Source: CATQHP01 sp965214915 (GTDB lineage: Bacteria; Acidobacteriota; Terriglobia; Bryobacterales; UBA6623). Taken from it: a DNA stretch of 64,000 nt. Position numbers and translations under genes: made by a program. Position 1 is the stretch's first letter. Each line of letters starts with the position of its first letter. A model generated the notes under the pieces. It ran no database searches. It worked only from the letters and a program-made list of their open reading frames with translations, and had not been told where the DNA came from. Where the stretch lies: the NCBI GenBank assembly GCA_965214915.1, contig CBDCCP010000001.1, positions 1,860,001 to 1,924,000 of the forward strand, written 5' to 3'. Positions 32,743 through 43,880 of this stretch are shown piece after piece.

Positions 32743-33639
32743 ATGAGAGCCCTCGTTACCGGGGCTACCGGGTTTATCGGGAAGCGGTTATGCTCCCTGC
32801 TCGACCGGCCCAAGGCGCTGACGAGAAATCCGGGCGCGCTGCCAAGCGAGTTGTCCGGATTGCAGGCTTTCCAGTGGGATCCCCTCGCCGGACCGCCGCC
32901 GCCCGAGGCTTTCGAGGGCGTGGACGCGGTTTTCCATCTGGCCGGAGAGCCGGTTGCAGAGGGCCGCTGGAGCGCGAAAAAGAAGGCCGCGATCCGCAAC
33001 AGCCGCATCGTCGGCACGCGCAATCTGGTCGCCGGCCTCGCGCCGCTGCGCCCCAAGCCGAAAGCGCTCGTCTCGGCCTCCGCCGTCGGCTTCTACGGCT
33101 CGCGGGGCGACGAGATGCTGACGGAGAAGTCCGCCTCAGCGGAAGGTTTTCTGGCCGACGTTTGCCGCGGCTGGGAGGCCGAAGCCGCGAAAGTCGAGGA
33201 ACACGGCATCCGCGCGGCCTCCATTCGCATCGGACTCGTGCTCGGCAAATCCGGCGGCGCTTTGAAAAAGATGCTGCCCGTTTTCAAGCTGGGCGCCGGA
33301 GGACCGCTTGGAAACGGCAAGCAATGGATGCCCTGGATCCATGCCGCCGACTTGGCCAGGCTGTTCGTTTACGTTGCGGAACGCGAAGGAATGCACGGCC
33401 CGATCAACGGGGCCGCGGCGAACCCGGTGACCAATCGGGAATTCACGCGAGCGCTGGCCCAAGCGGTGCGCCGGCCCGCCATCTTCCCCGCCCCCGCTTT
33501 CGCTCTTCGCCTGATGCTCGGCGAATTCGCCGAAGTGCTGCTGGCCTCGCAGAGAGTCGTGCCGGAAGCGGCGCTCGCAAACGGATTCCGGTTCGAATTC
33601 GGCGACTTGGCGGACGCCCTGGCCGAGGCCGTCCGTTGA
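32743..33639 (+). CDS. TIGR01777-family NAD-dependent epimerase/reductase
   Basis: 298 aa. N-terminal Rossmann motif LVTGATGFIGKRL, then VFHLAGEPVAEGRWSAKKKA, and SASAVGFYGSRGDEMLTEKS with the SDR tyrosine region. The C-terminal DUF1731-like part contains FPAPAFALRLMLGEFAEVLL. This is the YfcH-type group of extended SDR enzymes, substrate unknown. It lies 13 bp after the FecR gene. Its stop overlaps a possible TTG start of the SRPBCC gene, which is a frequent partner of this family. Confidence 0.92.
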   Translation: MRALVTGATGFIGKRLCSLLDRPKALTRNPGALPSELSGLQAFQWDPLAGPPPPEAFEGVDAVFHLAGEPVAEGRWSAKKKAAIRNSRIVGTRNLVAGLAPLRPKPKALVSASAVGFYGSRGDEMLTEKSASAEGFLADVCRGWEAEAAKVEEHGIRAASIRIGLVLGKSGGALKKMLPVFKLGAGGPLGNGKQWMPWIHAADLARLFVYVAEREGMHGPINGAAANPVTNREFTRALAQAVRRPAIFPAPAFALRLMLGEFAEVLLASQRVVPEAALANGFRFEFGDLADALAEAVR

Positions 33640-33647
33640 GCAAAGCC

Positions 33648-34115
33648 GTGAAAATCTACAGGCTCCACGCCGCAGTCCTGCTGCCCAGGCCGCTTGAGGA
33701 AACGTTTGCGTTCTTCGCCGACACCCACAACCTGGAGAGGATTACGCCCGCGTGGCTCCAGTTCCACATCGTGACGCCCAAGCCTATCGTTATGCATGTG
33801 GGCGCGCGCATCGATTACAAACTCAAGGTGCGCCGCTTTCCGATCCGATGGCAAAGCGAGATCACGGTTTGGCGCCCCCCGCACCGCTTTACGGACGAGC
33901 AACGCAAGGGGCCTTACCGCCTGTGGATTCACGAACACGCCTTCCGCCAAGTCGATGGTCAGACCCTCGCGGAGGACTCCGTGCGCTATGCCGTCCCCGG
34001 CGGCGGCCCGGTTCATTGGTTGGCGGTCAAACGCGATATCGAACGCATCTTCGCCTACCGCAAGCTGAAGCTGCGAGAGATCTTCGGAGCAGCCGCAACT
34101 GCCAAGACTGCTTAG
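33648..34115 (+). CDS. SRPBCC (START-like) family protein
   Basis: 155 aa from GTG 33648; a TTG at 33636 overlapping the upstream stop would add four residues. LPRPLEETFAFFADTHNLER then ITPAWLQFHI and the later RFPIRWQSEITVWRPPHRF are typical of ligand-pocket START-like proteins. These are often next to or fused with TIGR01777 epimerases, which supports cotranscription. It probably binds a hydrophobic ligand; no catalytic role can be named. Confidence 0.87.
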   Translation: MKIYRLHAAVLLPRPLEETFAFFADTHNLERITPAWLQFHIVTPKPIVMHVGARIDYKLKVRRFPIRWQSEITVWRPPHRFTDEQRKGPYRLWIHEHAFRQVDGQTLAEDSVRYAVPGGGPVHWLAVKRDIERIFAYRKLKLREIFGAAATAKTA

Positions 34116-34136
34116 CGATCGTTTTCAAACGATGGT

Positions 34137-34213
34137 TGGTACCGACGGATGGATTCGAACCATCGACCTCCTGATCCACAATCAGGCGCTCTAACCTACT
34201 GAGCTACGTCGGC
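34137..34213 (-). tRNA. tRNA-His (anticodon GTG)
   Basis: 77 nt with encoded CCA. Acceptor GCCGACG with CGTCGGT, D arm AGCTCAGTAGGTTAGAGC, anticodon stem-loop CCTGA-TTGTGGA-TCAGG (anticodon GTG), T arm GATGGTTCGAATCCATC. The gene lies in the gap between SRPBCC and the Gfo/Idh gene. Confidence 0.95.
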
Positions 34214-34324
34214 AAAAGTTGCGGGCGGCGCGGAAATTCGACCCACTTTCAATTGTAGTGGATTGGCGCGGCGCTCCCGCCGGTCAAGTGGAAATCCGTC
34301 GGGCCGACCGGCCGCGCAGACACG

Positions 34325-35338
34325 CTATGTCAACCTGACGGGCCTGTTCCCGCGCGCGGACTCGTATATGCCGAGCACGATTTGCAGCGCGCGGAGTCCT
34401 TCTTTTCCGTCGACCAGCGGCGCTCTCCCCTCTTCGATAGATTTGCCGAAGTCGAGAAATTGACGTTTCAGGTTTTCGATGGAAATGGCCATCGGATCGG
34501 CCGCGCCCGACTCGACTCCCGCGGCGAGCGGAGCGTCGGCGCCGGGGTCGCCCGCCACGTCCCAAGCGGTCAGTCGGTCGCCGGTAATGACCGCCGATCC
34601 CTTCGAGCCGTGCAACTCGATCCTCTCCGGGTATCCCGGCAGCACGGCGGTCGCCGCTTGAATCACGCCGGTTGCGCCGCTCGCGTAGGCGACGACGGCG
34701 TTCACGATGTCTTCCGCCTCCATGACATGCGCGGCGCCGAGTTGCCAGTTGGCGAAGACCTGGGAAAACCGCCCGCCCAGATACTGCATCACATCGACCG
34801 TGTGTATGCCCTGATTGATCAGGGCGCCGCCGCCTTCCACCGCCCAGGAACCCTTGCCGGGACGATCGTAGTAGCTCTGCGGACGATGCCACTTGACGTA
34901 ACCGTCCACCTGCAGCAGCTTGCCCAGGCGGCCGTCCGCGATCGCTTTTTTCAGGAAAATACTACACTCGTCGAAGCGATGCTGGCTGACCACTCCGAGG
35001 CGCAGGCCGGCCGATTCGCACAAGGCGATCATCCGCCGGCAAGCGTCGAGGGTGAGCGCCATCGGCTTCTGCAGCAGAACGTGTTTGCCGTTCGCCGCCG
35101 CCGCACGGCAAATGTCGAGGCGCGAGTCGGGGAAAGTGCAGACATCGATATAGTCGATGTCGTCCCGCCGGCAAAGCTCTTCGTAGCCGGCGAAGAACTC
35201 GCAGCCGTACTTCGCGGCAAACGCCTCGCCTTTCTCCCGGCTGCGGTTGCTGCAGCCGACGAGCCGGTAGCCTATCGCGCGGTAGCTATCGCCGTGCTTA
35301 TGGGCAATCGCTCCAGTGCCGACAAGTCCGACTCTCAC
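34325..35338 (-). CDS. Gfo/Idh/MocA-family oxidoreductase 1
   Basis: 337 aa from GTG 35338, with aggag and aagaag just upstream. Rossmann motif VGLVGTGAIAHKH and the family signature VLLQKPMALTLDACRRMI; the usual EKP is QKP here. The C-terminal domain includes GGGALINQGIHTVDVMQYL, with the conserved H/D of the catalytic site. The family oxidises or reduces sugars and sugar derivatives with NAD(P). Substrate unknown; the genomic context of sugar-acid and polysaccharide genes fits carbohydrate use. Confidence 0.92.
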   Translation of the reverse strand: MRVGLVGTGAIAHKHGDSYRAIGYRLVGCSNRSREKGEAFAAKYGCEFFAGYEELCRRDDIDYIDVCTFPDSRLDICRAAAANGKHVLLQKPMALTLDACRRMIALCESAGLRLGVVSQHRFDECSIFLKKAIADGRLGKLLQVDGYVKWHRPQSYYDRPGKGSWAVEGGGALINQGIHTVDVMQYLGGRFSQVFANWQLGAAHVMEAEDIVNAVVAYASGATGVIQAATAVLPGYPERIELHGSKGSAVITGDRLTAWDVAGDPGADAPLAAGVESGAADPMAISIENLKRQFLDFGKSIEEGRAPLVDGKEGLRALQIVLGIYESARGNRPVRLT

Positions 35339-35394
35339 AGTGCTTCTTCTCCTACAGTTGTAGAATTCCGACGTTTGTAGTTCTGCATCCGGCG

Positions 35395-38211
35395 CTAGTA
35401 GCTCCCGGATTTCCACGAGTAGTTCAGGCGCATGTAGTAGTATGCGCCGTTGAACCCGAACGGCGTGAACTGACTGTAACGGTTGCCGACGCCCGCCGCA
35501 GCATTGGGGTTTACAGCCGGATAGTTGTTGAGCACGTTCTGGGCGCCGAGCGTGAACGTGAACGATTCCGTTATGGGGTATGAAGCCTCGACGTCGAGGA
35601 TATATTCGCCGTCGTAACTCGAACCGTCCTCGGAATCGAACCAACTGTCGAAGAAGCTCAGGCGGCCCAGCAGCCGCAGCTTGCCCACGGCTTGCTTGAC
35701 CGCGAAGTTCCAGCGGGTTTCCGGCAGGGCTTCTTCCAGCTCGCGAATGCGCGTCGCGTCCAGAGTCTCCGGATTGAATTGCGTCACGTCGGTTTCGGTG
35801 TGGTTGAAAAGGAAGCTGAAGTCCGTATTGCCGCCGAGCGCCCTGGGCTTGTAGGTAGCGACCACATCGATCCCGTGACTACGGGTATCGAAGTCGTTGG
35901 TGAAAAACCGGAAGTTGGCCAGATTGCCGGCGCTCGTCACGCCTTCGGCGATGAGGTCGTCGACTTCCTCGGGCGCGAGGCTGAACAACTGCGTGATGGC
36001 CAGCCGGTCCGACACGTCGATGCGGAAATAGTCCGCGGTGACGACAAACGGGCCGCTGCCGAGCACCGCGCCCGCGGTGTAGTTGTGCGACTTCTCGGCT
36101 GTGAGCGGCTCGCCGCCGCGAAGCTTGGCGACTTCCGACGTCGATGGAATGGTGCCGTTGTTCACCAGGTCCATCAACTGCAAATCGAACTCGGTCGATA
36201 CGTTGAAAGCGTTCTGCTGGCCGGGGGTCGGCGCGCGGAAACCGCTGCTCGAACTGGCGCGCAACGCTAAATTTTTGGCCACGCGGTAGCGTCCGGCGAG
36301 CTTGTAGTTGATCGTCGAGCCGAAGTCCTCGAAGTTCTCGCCCCGCAGCGCGGCGCCGAGCGACCACGAGTCGCCGGGGCCCTGCAATTCGGCGTCGCCG
36401 TAAACCGCATAGTTGCTGCGGCTCCACTCGCCGGCGGCGATCGGACCGAATCCCGGGAACCCGTTGGAAGCCGAGCTGAAGCCCTGCGCGGCGTAGGGGC
36501 CGATTTCATACGACTCCCGTTGGCCGATGCCGATGCCGAAGGTCTCGTTGCGCCACTCGGCGCCGCCGGCGACGTTGAGCATGTCGCTGACGGCATATGA
36601 GAGATCGACGTTGAAGCCCAGTTCCTGCTGCCTGTAGAGGCCGGGATCGAATTCGGTCGGCGTGTCCGGGCCGAGCGACGCATTGACCGTGTTGACGATA
36701 AAAAAGTCCACTTCGTTGGAGCCGGCGATGACGCTCGCGTCCCACAGGACGCCGTTGCGGAACTGGCCGCGCACTCCGGCCACAACGGACTTGTCGAGCA
36801 CCTCGCCGCCGAATTGCGGCGTGAAGCCGCCGGGAAATATCTCCTGGAACGAGAAGCAGTTCGGATCGTCGAAGACCCGGCCCAAGGCGTCTTGATCGGG
36901 CAAGCCGTTGGTAACGCTGACGGTGGGGCAGTTGGCGGAGCCGTCCAAAATCCCGTCCTGGGCATCCAGCGCGTCGCCGATGAGCAGGGTCCGGCCGCCG
37001 TCGGCGCTGAACACCGATCCCCGCGTGTTGGGGTTGCGGAAATAGAAACCGCCGGTTACTCTTTTGCTCGCATAGTTGGTATGCGCGTAAATTTGCGTGG
37101 TCTCGCCCACCAAGCGCCCGAAATTGCCCCAGAACTTGACATCGTTGTCGATCTCGGGCGAACCCCAAATCTGCGCCGGGGCGCGGACATGCGTATTGCC
37201 GGCGGCGAGCAGCAGCTTCGCGTCGTCGCGCTGCACGCTGCGGCTAGTGGGGCCAGCGTTGCCGTATTCGATACTGAGGTTGGCGAACCCGCCCTCGCCT
37301 AGCGGCAGCCCGACGTTGCCGGCAAAGGTGAGCGCGCGGCCGTCGCCCGCGGCGTAGCGCCCCGTGCGCAGCTCCATGCTCCCTCCGGAAGGGGCGTCCT
37401 TGAGCCGGAAATTGAGCACGCCGGCAATGGCGTCCGAGCCGTATTGAGCCGAAGCGCCGTCGCGCAGCACTTCGACTTGCTCCAGCGCGATCGCCGGGAT
37501 GACCGAAATATCCGGGCCCTGCGCGCCGTCCGCCACGCCGTTGCCCAACCAGGTAATCACCGCGGCGCGGTGGCGGCGCTTGCCGTTCACCAGCACCAGC
37601 GTATGATCGGGCGCCAGGTTGCGCAGGTTCGCCGGGCGCACGATCGTGGCCGCGTCGCTGATCGGCTGCGTGTTGACGTTGAAGGAGGGGACGATGTTGC
37701 GCAGCTTGTCGCTGAGATCCGTTCCGCCCTGCTCGATGAAGTCGTCGGACAGCACCACGTCCACAGGCACCATCGTCTCGGTGACCGAGCGGGGCTGCGC
37801 CCGGCTGCCGACAACTACGATTTCCTGGCTCACGGCGCTCAGCTCCAATTGGATGACGACCAACCCCTCGGAGCGGTTCACGGTTTCGAGTTTGGGCTCG
37901 AAGTCCGCTGCGCTGACAACAATTTCGTGCGGGCCCGCCCCCAGCTCGCAGAAAACCGCGATGCCGGAGTCGTCCGTCGGCTGCTCGCGATCCCCGATTG
38001 CGACCGAAGCGTTTTGTATCGGGGCGGATAAAGGATCGACGGCCTGGATTCTGAGACACTGGGCGGCCGCCGAGTCGGCCGCAAACAGCGCCGCCGCCAA
38101 GAACAGCCCGAAACGCGCCGCTCTATGCAGGCGGGAGCCACCGAATGTCGTATGGGGACATCGTTCATTGCCTGGCTCTTCTTCTACTTCTACCCTTCTG
38201 TGCATGTCCAT
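35395..38211 (-). CDS. TonB-dependent outer-membrane receptor with carboxypeptidase-regulatory-like domain
   Basis: 938 aa from ATG 38211. A basic N-terminus precedes the signal peptide (FGLFLAAALFAADSAAA). Next is a beta-sandwich regulatory domain (about 50-130: CLRIQAVDPLSAPIQNASVA). The plug has IVVVGSRAQPRSVTETMVPV, HTLVLVNGKRRHRAAVI and LRDGASAQYGSDAIAGVLNF. A C-terminal beta-barrel ends in aromatic/Tyr-rich strands (YYYMRLNYSWKSGSY). It imports a bulky substrate using TonB energy, perhaps an oligosaccharide or siderophore. A TATAAT box lies 6 nt before the ATG. Confidence 0.92.
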   Translation of the reverse strand: MDMHRRVEVEEEPGNERCPHTTFGGSRLHRAARFGLFLAAALFAADSAAAQCLRIQAVDPLSAPIQNASVAIGDREQPTDDSGIAVFCELGAGPHEIVVSAADFEPKLETVNRSEGLVVIQLELSAVSQEIVVVGSRAQPRSVTETMVPVDVVLSDDFIEQGGTDLSDKLRNIVPSFNVNTQPISDAATIVRPANLRNLAPDHTLVLVNGKRRHRAAVITWLGNGVADGAQGPDISVIPAIALEQVEVLRDGASAQYGSDAIAGVLNFRLKDAPSGGSMELRTGRYAAGDGRALTFAGNVGLPLGEGGFANLSIEYGNAGPTSRSVQRDDAKLLLAAGNTHVRAPAQIWGSPEIDNDVKFWGNFGRLVGETTQIYAHTNYASKRVTGGFYFRNPNTRGSVFSADGGRTLLIGDALDAQDGILDGSANCPTVSVTNGLPDQDALGRVFDDPNCFSFQEIFPGGFTPQFGGEVLDKSVVAGVRGQFRNGVLWDASVIAGSNEVDFFIVNTVNASLGPDTPTEFDPGLYRQQELGFNVDLSYAVSDMLNVAGGAEWRNETFGIGIGQRESYEIGPYAAQGFSSASNGFPGFGPIAAGEWSRSNYAVYGDAELQGPGDSWSLGAALRGENFEDFGSTINYKLAGRYRVAKNLALRASSSSGFRAPTPGQQNAFNVSTEFDLQLMDLVNNGTIPSTSEVAKLRGGEPLTAEKSHNYTAGAVLGSGPFVVTADYFRIDVSDRLAITQLFSLAPEEVDDLIAEGVTSAGNLANFRFFTNDFDTRSHGIDVVATYKPRALGGNTDFSFLFNHTETDVTQFNPETLDATRIRELEEALPETRWNFAVKQAVGKLRLLGRLSFFDSWFDSEDGSSYDGEYILDVEASYPITESFTFTLGAQNVLNNYPAVNPNAAAGVGNRYSQFTPFGFNGAYYYMRLNYSWKSGSY

Positions 38212-38217
38212 AAATAG

Positions 38218-38223
38218 ATTATA
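38218..38223 (-). promoter_or_regulatory. -10-like TATAAT, 6 nt before the TonB-receptor ATG
   Basis: Consensus TATAAT with exactly 6 nt to the ATG at 38211 predicts a leaderless or near-leaderless transcript. This also supports ATG 38211 over longer starts. Confidence 0.5.
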
Positions 38224-38240
38224 ACTTTCTTTAGCCCGTT

Positions 38241-38275
38241 GTGTTTCAACTCTTTGTATCCAATACCGCTGCGCC
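38241..38275 (-). repeat. 35-bp imperfect copy of the purD 3' end
   Basis: Matches 38315-38349 at about 30 of 35 positions; the latter encodes the purD C-terminus (SDIGYKGLKRN). The copy on the same strand would read SGIGYKELKHN. It sits between the TonB receptor promoter and purD, so it is a short duplicated gene tail. Confidence 0.75.
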
Positions 38276-38305
38276 GCCGTTATTTGCAATTTCCTTACAA
38301 ATTTT

Positions 38306-39580
38306 TTACAAATTGCGTTTCAATCCTTTGTATCCGATATCGCTGCGCCAGCGGGCGCCTTCGAAATGAATTTTTGCGACCGCGGCGTATGCGTTGTCCA
38401 GCGCCGATTGCAGATCCGCGCCCCGCGCCGTTACGCCGAGGACGCGCCCGCCCGCGGTTACCGGCGCCCCCTGCGAGAGTTGCGTCCCCGCATGGAAGAC
38501 TTTCACCCCTGCCGCCTCGGCCTCTCGCAAGCCGCCGATGACGAAGCCTTTGCGGTAGCTCCCCGGGTAGCCCTGCGAGGCCATGACCACGCAGGCGGTC
38601 GGGCCGCGCTCAACTCCTACAAGTGTCGGGTCGAGTCTTTTCCGCGCCGCGCTGTGCAAAAGTCCGGCGAAGTCGCCGTTCAGCCGGTACACGAGCGGCT
38701 GCGTTTCCGGGTCTCCCATGCGCACATTGAATTCGAGAACCTGCGGCCCTTCGCCGCCGATCATCAGCCCGCAATACAAAAAGCCCCGAAAAACCCGCCC
38801 GCGCCGGCGCATGCCCGCCAGGGCGGGCTCCACGACCGTTTCGACGATTTGCCTGCGCAGGCCGCCGGAAACGATGCCGTCGTCGCAATAGGCGCCCATC
38901 CCGCCGGTGTTGGGGCCTTCATCGTTATCGAAGGCCGCCTTGTGATCTTGCGTAGCGGGGTATTCGAAATATCGTTCGCCGTCGCTCAGAACGATAAAGC
39001 TGACCTCGCGCCCGCGCAGAAAACGTTCGACCAGAAGGCGCCGCCCGGCGTCGCCGACCAACTGCCCGCTGAGCATTTTGCGGGCCTGTTCGCGGGCTTC
39101 GGCCTCGTCGTGGGCGATGACGACCCCCTTGCCGGCGGCCAGCCCGTCCGCTTTCAGCGCCACGGGGAACCCGAAGCGGCCTATATGGGCATCGATTTCC
39201 GAGACGCTTTCGACGACCGCGAACGGCGCCGTCGGTATGTTGCACTCGTTCAGGAAGAGCTTGGTGAAAATCTTGCTTCCTTCGAGCTGCGCAGCGGCCC
39301 GAGACGGGCCCACGACCGGCAGGCCGCGGGATTCGAATTCGTCGACGACGCCCGCTACGAGCGGCGCTTCCGGGCCGACAACCGTAAAAGACACGCCCAG
39401 CGTTTCCGCCAAAGACGCCATTTCCCGCGGGTCGAGGATGTTTCCGGGAACGCACGAGGCTTCCAGCGCCATGCCGGCGTTCCCCGGCGCGCAGTACACC
39501 TGCTCGACATCACGGCTTTGCGCGATCTTCCAACTCAGAGCATGCTCGCGGCCTCCGCCGCCGATGACCAGAACTTTCAT
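38306..39580 (-). CDS. purD: Phosphoribosylamine--glycine ligase
   Basis: 424 aa, ATP-grasp enzyme of purine synthesis. N-terminus KVLVIGGGGREHALSWK, then FTVVGPEAPLVAGVVDEFE, ATP-grasp core VALKADGLAAGKGVVIAHDE, signature KAAFDNDEGPNTGGMGAY and EFNVRMGDPETQPL. It joins phosphoribosylamine with glycine in the cytoplasm. It is divergent from mnmG with a 62-bp gap. Its final 35 bp recur downstream at 38241-38275. Confidence 0.97.
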   Translation of the reverse strand: MKVLVIGGGGREHALSWKIAQSRDVEQVYCAPGNAGMALEASCVPGNILDPREMASLAETLGVSFTVVGPEAPLVAGVVDEFESRGLPVVGPSRAAAQLEGSKIFTKLFLNECNIPTAPFAVVESVSEIDAHIGRFGFPVALKADGLAAGKGVVIAHDEAEAREQARKMLSGQLVGDAGRRLLVERFLRGREVSFIVLSDGERYFEYPATQDHKAAFDNDEGPNTGGMGAYCDDGIVSGGLRRQIVETVVEPALAGMRRRGRVFRGFLYCGLMIGGEGPQVLEFNVRMGDPETQPLVYRLNGDFAGLLHSAARKRLDPTLVGVERGPTACVVMASQGYPGSYRKGFVIGGLREAEAAGVKVFHAGTQLSQGAPVTAGGRVLGVTARGADLQSALDNAYAAVAKIHFEGARWRSDIGYKGLKRNL

Positions 39581-39642
39581 TTTCAGAACAAGAAGGGCGG
39601 GCGCCCGCGAACGCCTAGAATAACAAGTAGAGCGGGCGCGCC

Positions 39643-41504
<1,862 letters not shown>

Positions 41505-41508
<4 letters not shown>

Positions 41509-42077
41509 AGTTCGAGCGGGCGCTGGCAAGAGTGATTGCCGATCTGGACCTGGATTTGACGGAAAGCCAGTTCGCGGCGCTGGCCGGGCATTACGCGCTG
41601 CTCGCGCATTGGAGCCGCCGGATCAATCTGACCGCCGTCCACGACGCCGCCGGGGCCGCGGTCCGGCATTACGGGGAATCGCTGTTTCTGCACAAGCGGC
41701 TGCCGCCGTTGACGGACGCGGCCGACGTGGGTTCCGGCGCGGGCTTCCCCGGCATTCCGCTGGCCATTCTGCGCCCGGAGACGCACTTCTATCTGATCGA
41801 AGCGGTGCGTAAAAAAGCTGCTTTCCTGAGCGAGGCGGCCCGATCTTTGGAAAACGTTTCCATTGTCTCTTGCCGGCTGGCCGATTGGCCGGGCTGCTCC
41901 GAGTGGGCCGTGATGCGGGCGGTCGCCCCCGAAAAGGTATTCGGCGATTTGGAGTCCCGCGTCCGGCAGGTCGCGATTCTGGGCACGAAACGCCCCCCCG
42001 GCAACCATTTTCAGTGGCAAGATCCGATCGATTTACCCTGGGGGGAGCGCCGGCGGGTCTGGATCGGTTTCACGTGA
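41505..42077 (+). CDS. rsmG: 16S rRNA (guanine527-N7)-methyltransferase RsmG
   Basis: 190 aa. SAM motif DVGSGAGFPGIPLAILRPET, followed by LIEAVRKKAAFLSEAARSL, both diagnostic. Methylates G527 of 16S rRNA. Slightly short at the C-terminus compared with E. coli (207 aa) but all motifs are present. The last codons (GFT-stop) lie inside the first parS site, so coding and segregation signals overlap. Confidence 0.95.
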
Positions 42078-42081
42078 AACA
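42066..42081 (+). promoter_or_regulatory. parS site 1
   Basis: GGTTTCACGTGAAACA contains the full palindrome GTTTCACGTGAAAC, the near-universal chromosomal parS core. It overlaps the rsmG stop codon and lies 108 bp upstream of parA. Confidence 0.93.
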
Positions 42082-42097
42082 TGTTCCACGTGAAACG
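42082..42097 (+). promoter_or_regulatory. parS site 2 (one arm imperfect)
   Basis: TGTTCCACGTGAAACG directly abuts site 1. It differs from TGTTTCACGTGAAACA by C at position 5 and G at 16. Tandem, phased ParB sites favour cooperative nucleation. Confidence 0.85.
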
Positions 42098-42188
42098 TCC
42101 CCTTTGCGCGGGGCAAAAGGCCGCTGCACGGTCGCTCCGGGTTGCCGGAGGCTTCTGCGCTAACCTAGCCTGAAGCAAAGCCCTGCTC

Positions 42189-42968
42189 GTGGCCAAACGG
42201 ATCGCAATCGCCAACCAGAAAGGCGGCGTCGGCAAGACAACGACCGCCATCAACCTCTCCGCCTCGCTTGCCGCCGCGGATTGCCGCGTGCTGCTCGTCG
42301 ATTGCGACCCGCAGGCGAACAGCACCACGGGTCTGGGCATCGACAAGACTTCCGGCCAACCCAGTCTCTACAACGTGATCGCCGCCGATGCGGACATCGT
42401 GGAAGCTCTCACGGCAACGGATTTTTCCGGCTTGGCGCTGCTGCCCGCAAGCCCCGACCTGGCCGGCGCCAACGTCGAGCTCGCCTCCGCCGAAAATCGA
42501 GAATACAGGCTCCGCGAGCGGCTGCTGGCGGTCGACGGCGACTACGACTACATCTTGCTCGACTGCCCGCCCGCTCTCGATTTGCTCACCCTCAACGCCT
42601 TGGTCGCCGCCGCGTCGGTGCTCATTCCGATCCAATGCGAATATTTCGCGCTGGAAGGGATATCCTCTCTTATGAACACGATGGAAGCGGTCAGAGAAAC
42701 CATGAATCCGCAACTCGCGGTCGAAGGCGTGCTGCTGACGATGTACGACGAGCGCACGGTGCTGGCCCGCCAAGTCGCCGCCGAACTCCGCGAATTCTTT
42801 CCTGACAACGTTTTTCAAACGGCGATTCCGCGCAACGTCCGCCTTGCCGAGGCGCCGAGCCACGGAAAACCGATCTTCCAATACGACGTGCGTTCCAAGG
42901 GCGCCGCAAGCTATTTGAATCTTGCCCGCGAGATTCTCGCCCAGGGCGCAAATCGCCGCCCCCGGTAG
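42189..42968 (+). CDS. parA: Chromosome-partitioning ATPase ParA
   Basis: 259 aa, GTG start. Deviant Walker A KGGVGKTTTAINLSASLA, then DCDPQANSTTGLG, and ILLDCPPALDLLTLNALVAA (Walker B). This is a Soj-type chromosomal ParA that forms DNA-bound gradients moving ParB-parS complexes. parB follows 12 bp later; two parS sites lie just upstream. Confidence 0.97.
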   Translation: MAKRIAIANQKGGVGKTTTAINLSASLAAADCRVLLVDCDPQANSTTGLGIDKTSGQPSLYNVIAADADIVEALTATDFSGLALLPASPDLAGANVELASAENREYRLRERLLAVDGDYDYILLDCPPALDLLTLNALVAAASVLIPIQCEYFALEGISSLMNTMEAVRETMNPQLAVEGVLLTMYDERTVLARQVAAELREFFPDNVFQTAIPRNVRLAEAPSHGKPIFQYDVRSKGAASYLNLAREILAQGANRRPR

Positions 42969-42980
42969 AAAATTGTCTCC

Positions 42981-43880
42981 ATGCCTGAAAAATCGAGTTC
43001 CTCAAAACACCGCAAGGCTCTCGGCAAGGGGTTGGGGGCGCTGCTCCCGGCGAAATCCAAAGACCGGCACGCGGCGGCGTCAAAGGCAGCCGGCGACGCC
43101 GTAGTGCGCATCCCGATCGCAGCGATCGATCCGAACCCGTCGCAGCCGCGCTCCGAATTCGACGAGGACTCCTTGAAAGAACTCGCCCAATCGATTCGCG
43201 CCGAAGGGCTGCTGCAGCCCGTCCTGGTGCAGCCGAACGGTTCGCGCTACTCGCTGATTGTCGGGGAAAGGCGATGGCGGGCAGCGGAACTTGCGGGCCT
43301 GAGCGCCGTCCCGGCAATCGTCAGGGAGCTCGAGCCCAACAAAATCCTCGAGGCCGCCCTCGTCGAGAACATTCAGCGCGAAGACCTCAATCCGCTCGAG
43401 ATCGCGGCGGCTCTGGCGCAGATGATTCGCGAGCTCGGTCTCAGCCATGAGGAATTGGCGGCGCGAACGGGCAAGAGCCGGACGAACATCACCAACCACT
43501 TGCGGCTGCTGAACCTGCCCGACGAAATCCAAGACATGCTGCGCCGGGGCAGCCTGCAAATGGGGCACGCGCGCGCGCTTTTGTCGATTGAAGACCGCGG
43601 CGCTCAACTCGCGCTGGCCGACCGCGCCGCAGCGCAAGAGCTGTCGGTGCGCGAAGTGGAGCGGCTGGTCAAAAAACAAACCAATCCGACGGCTCCCAAA
43701 AAGAAACCTGCGGTCGACCCCAATGTGGCCGCTGCGGTCGACAAGCTCGAACGCTCCCTCGGAACGCCCGTGACGATCCATCAGAGCAGAGGCGGAAGAA
43801 GCGGGCACATCAAGATCTCCTATAGAACGCAAGACGACCTCGACCGCATTTACGACATCATCGTCAGCGAGGACGCTTAA
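42981..43880 (+). CDS. parB: Chromosome-partitioning protein ParB (CTPase)
   Basis: 299 aa. N-terminal KALGKGLGALLP box. CTP-binding domain with IDPNPSQPRSEFDEDSLKEL, GLLQPVLVQP and GERRWRAAELAGLSAVPAIV; then ENIQREDLNPLEIAAAL; HTH GKSRTNITNHLRLLNLP; C-terminal dimerisation region. It loads at parS and spreads as a clamp. It is convergent and overlaps by 4 bp with the gene at 43877. Confidence 0.97.
   Translation: MPEKSSSSKHRKALGKGLGALLPAKSKDRHAAASKAAGDAVVRIPIAAIDPNPSQPRSEFDEDSLKELAQSIRAEGLLQPVLVQPNGSRYSLIVGERRWRAAELAGLSAVPAIVRELEPNKILEAALVENIQREDLNPLEIAAALAQMIRELGLSHEELAARTGKSRTNITNHLRLLNLPDEIQDMLRRGSLQMGHARALLSIEDRGAQLALADRAAAQELSVREVERLVKKQTNPTAPKKKPAVDPNVAAAVDKLERSLGTPVTIHQSRGGRSGHIKISYRTQDDLDRIYDIIVSEDA

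Noticed and set aside
34117..34135. Palindrome atcgttttcaaacgat as tRNA-His terminator
   Set aside because: 7-bp AT-rich stem with tiny loop and no U-tract in the right orientation; too weak to call.
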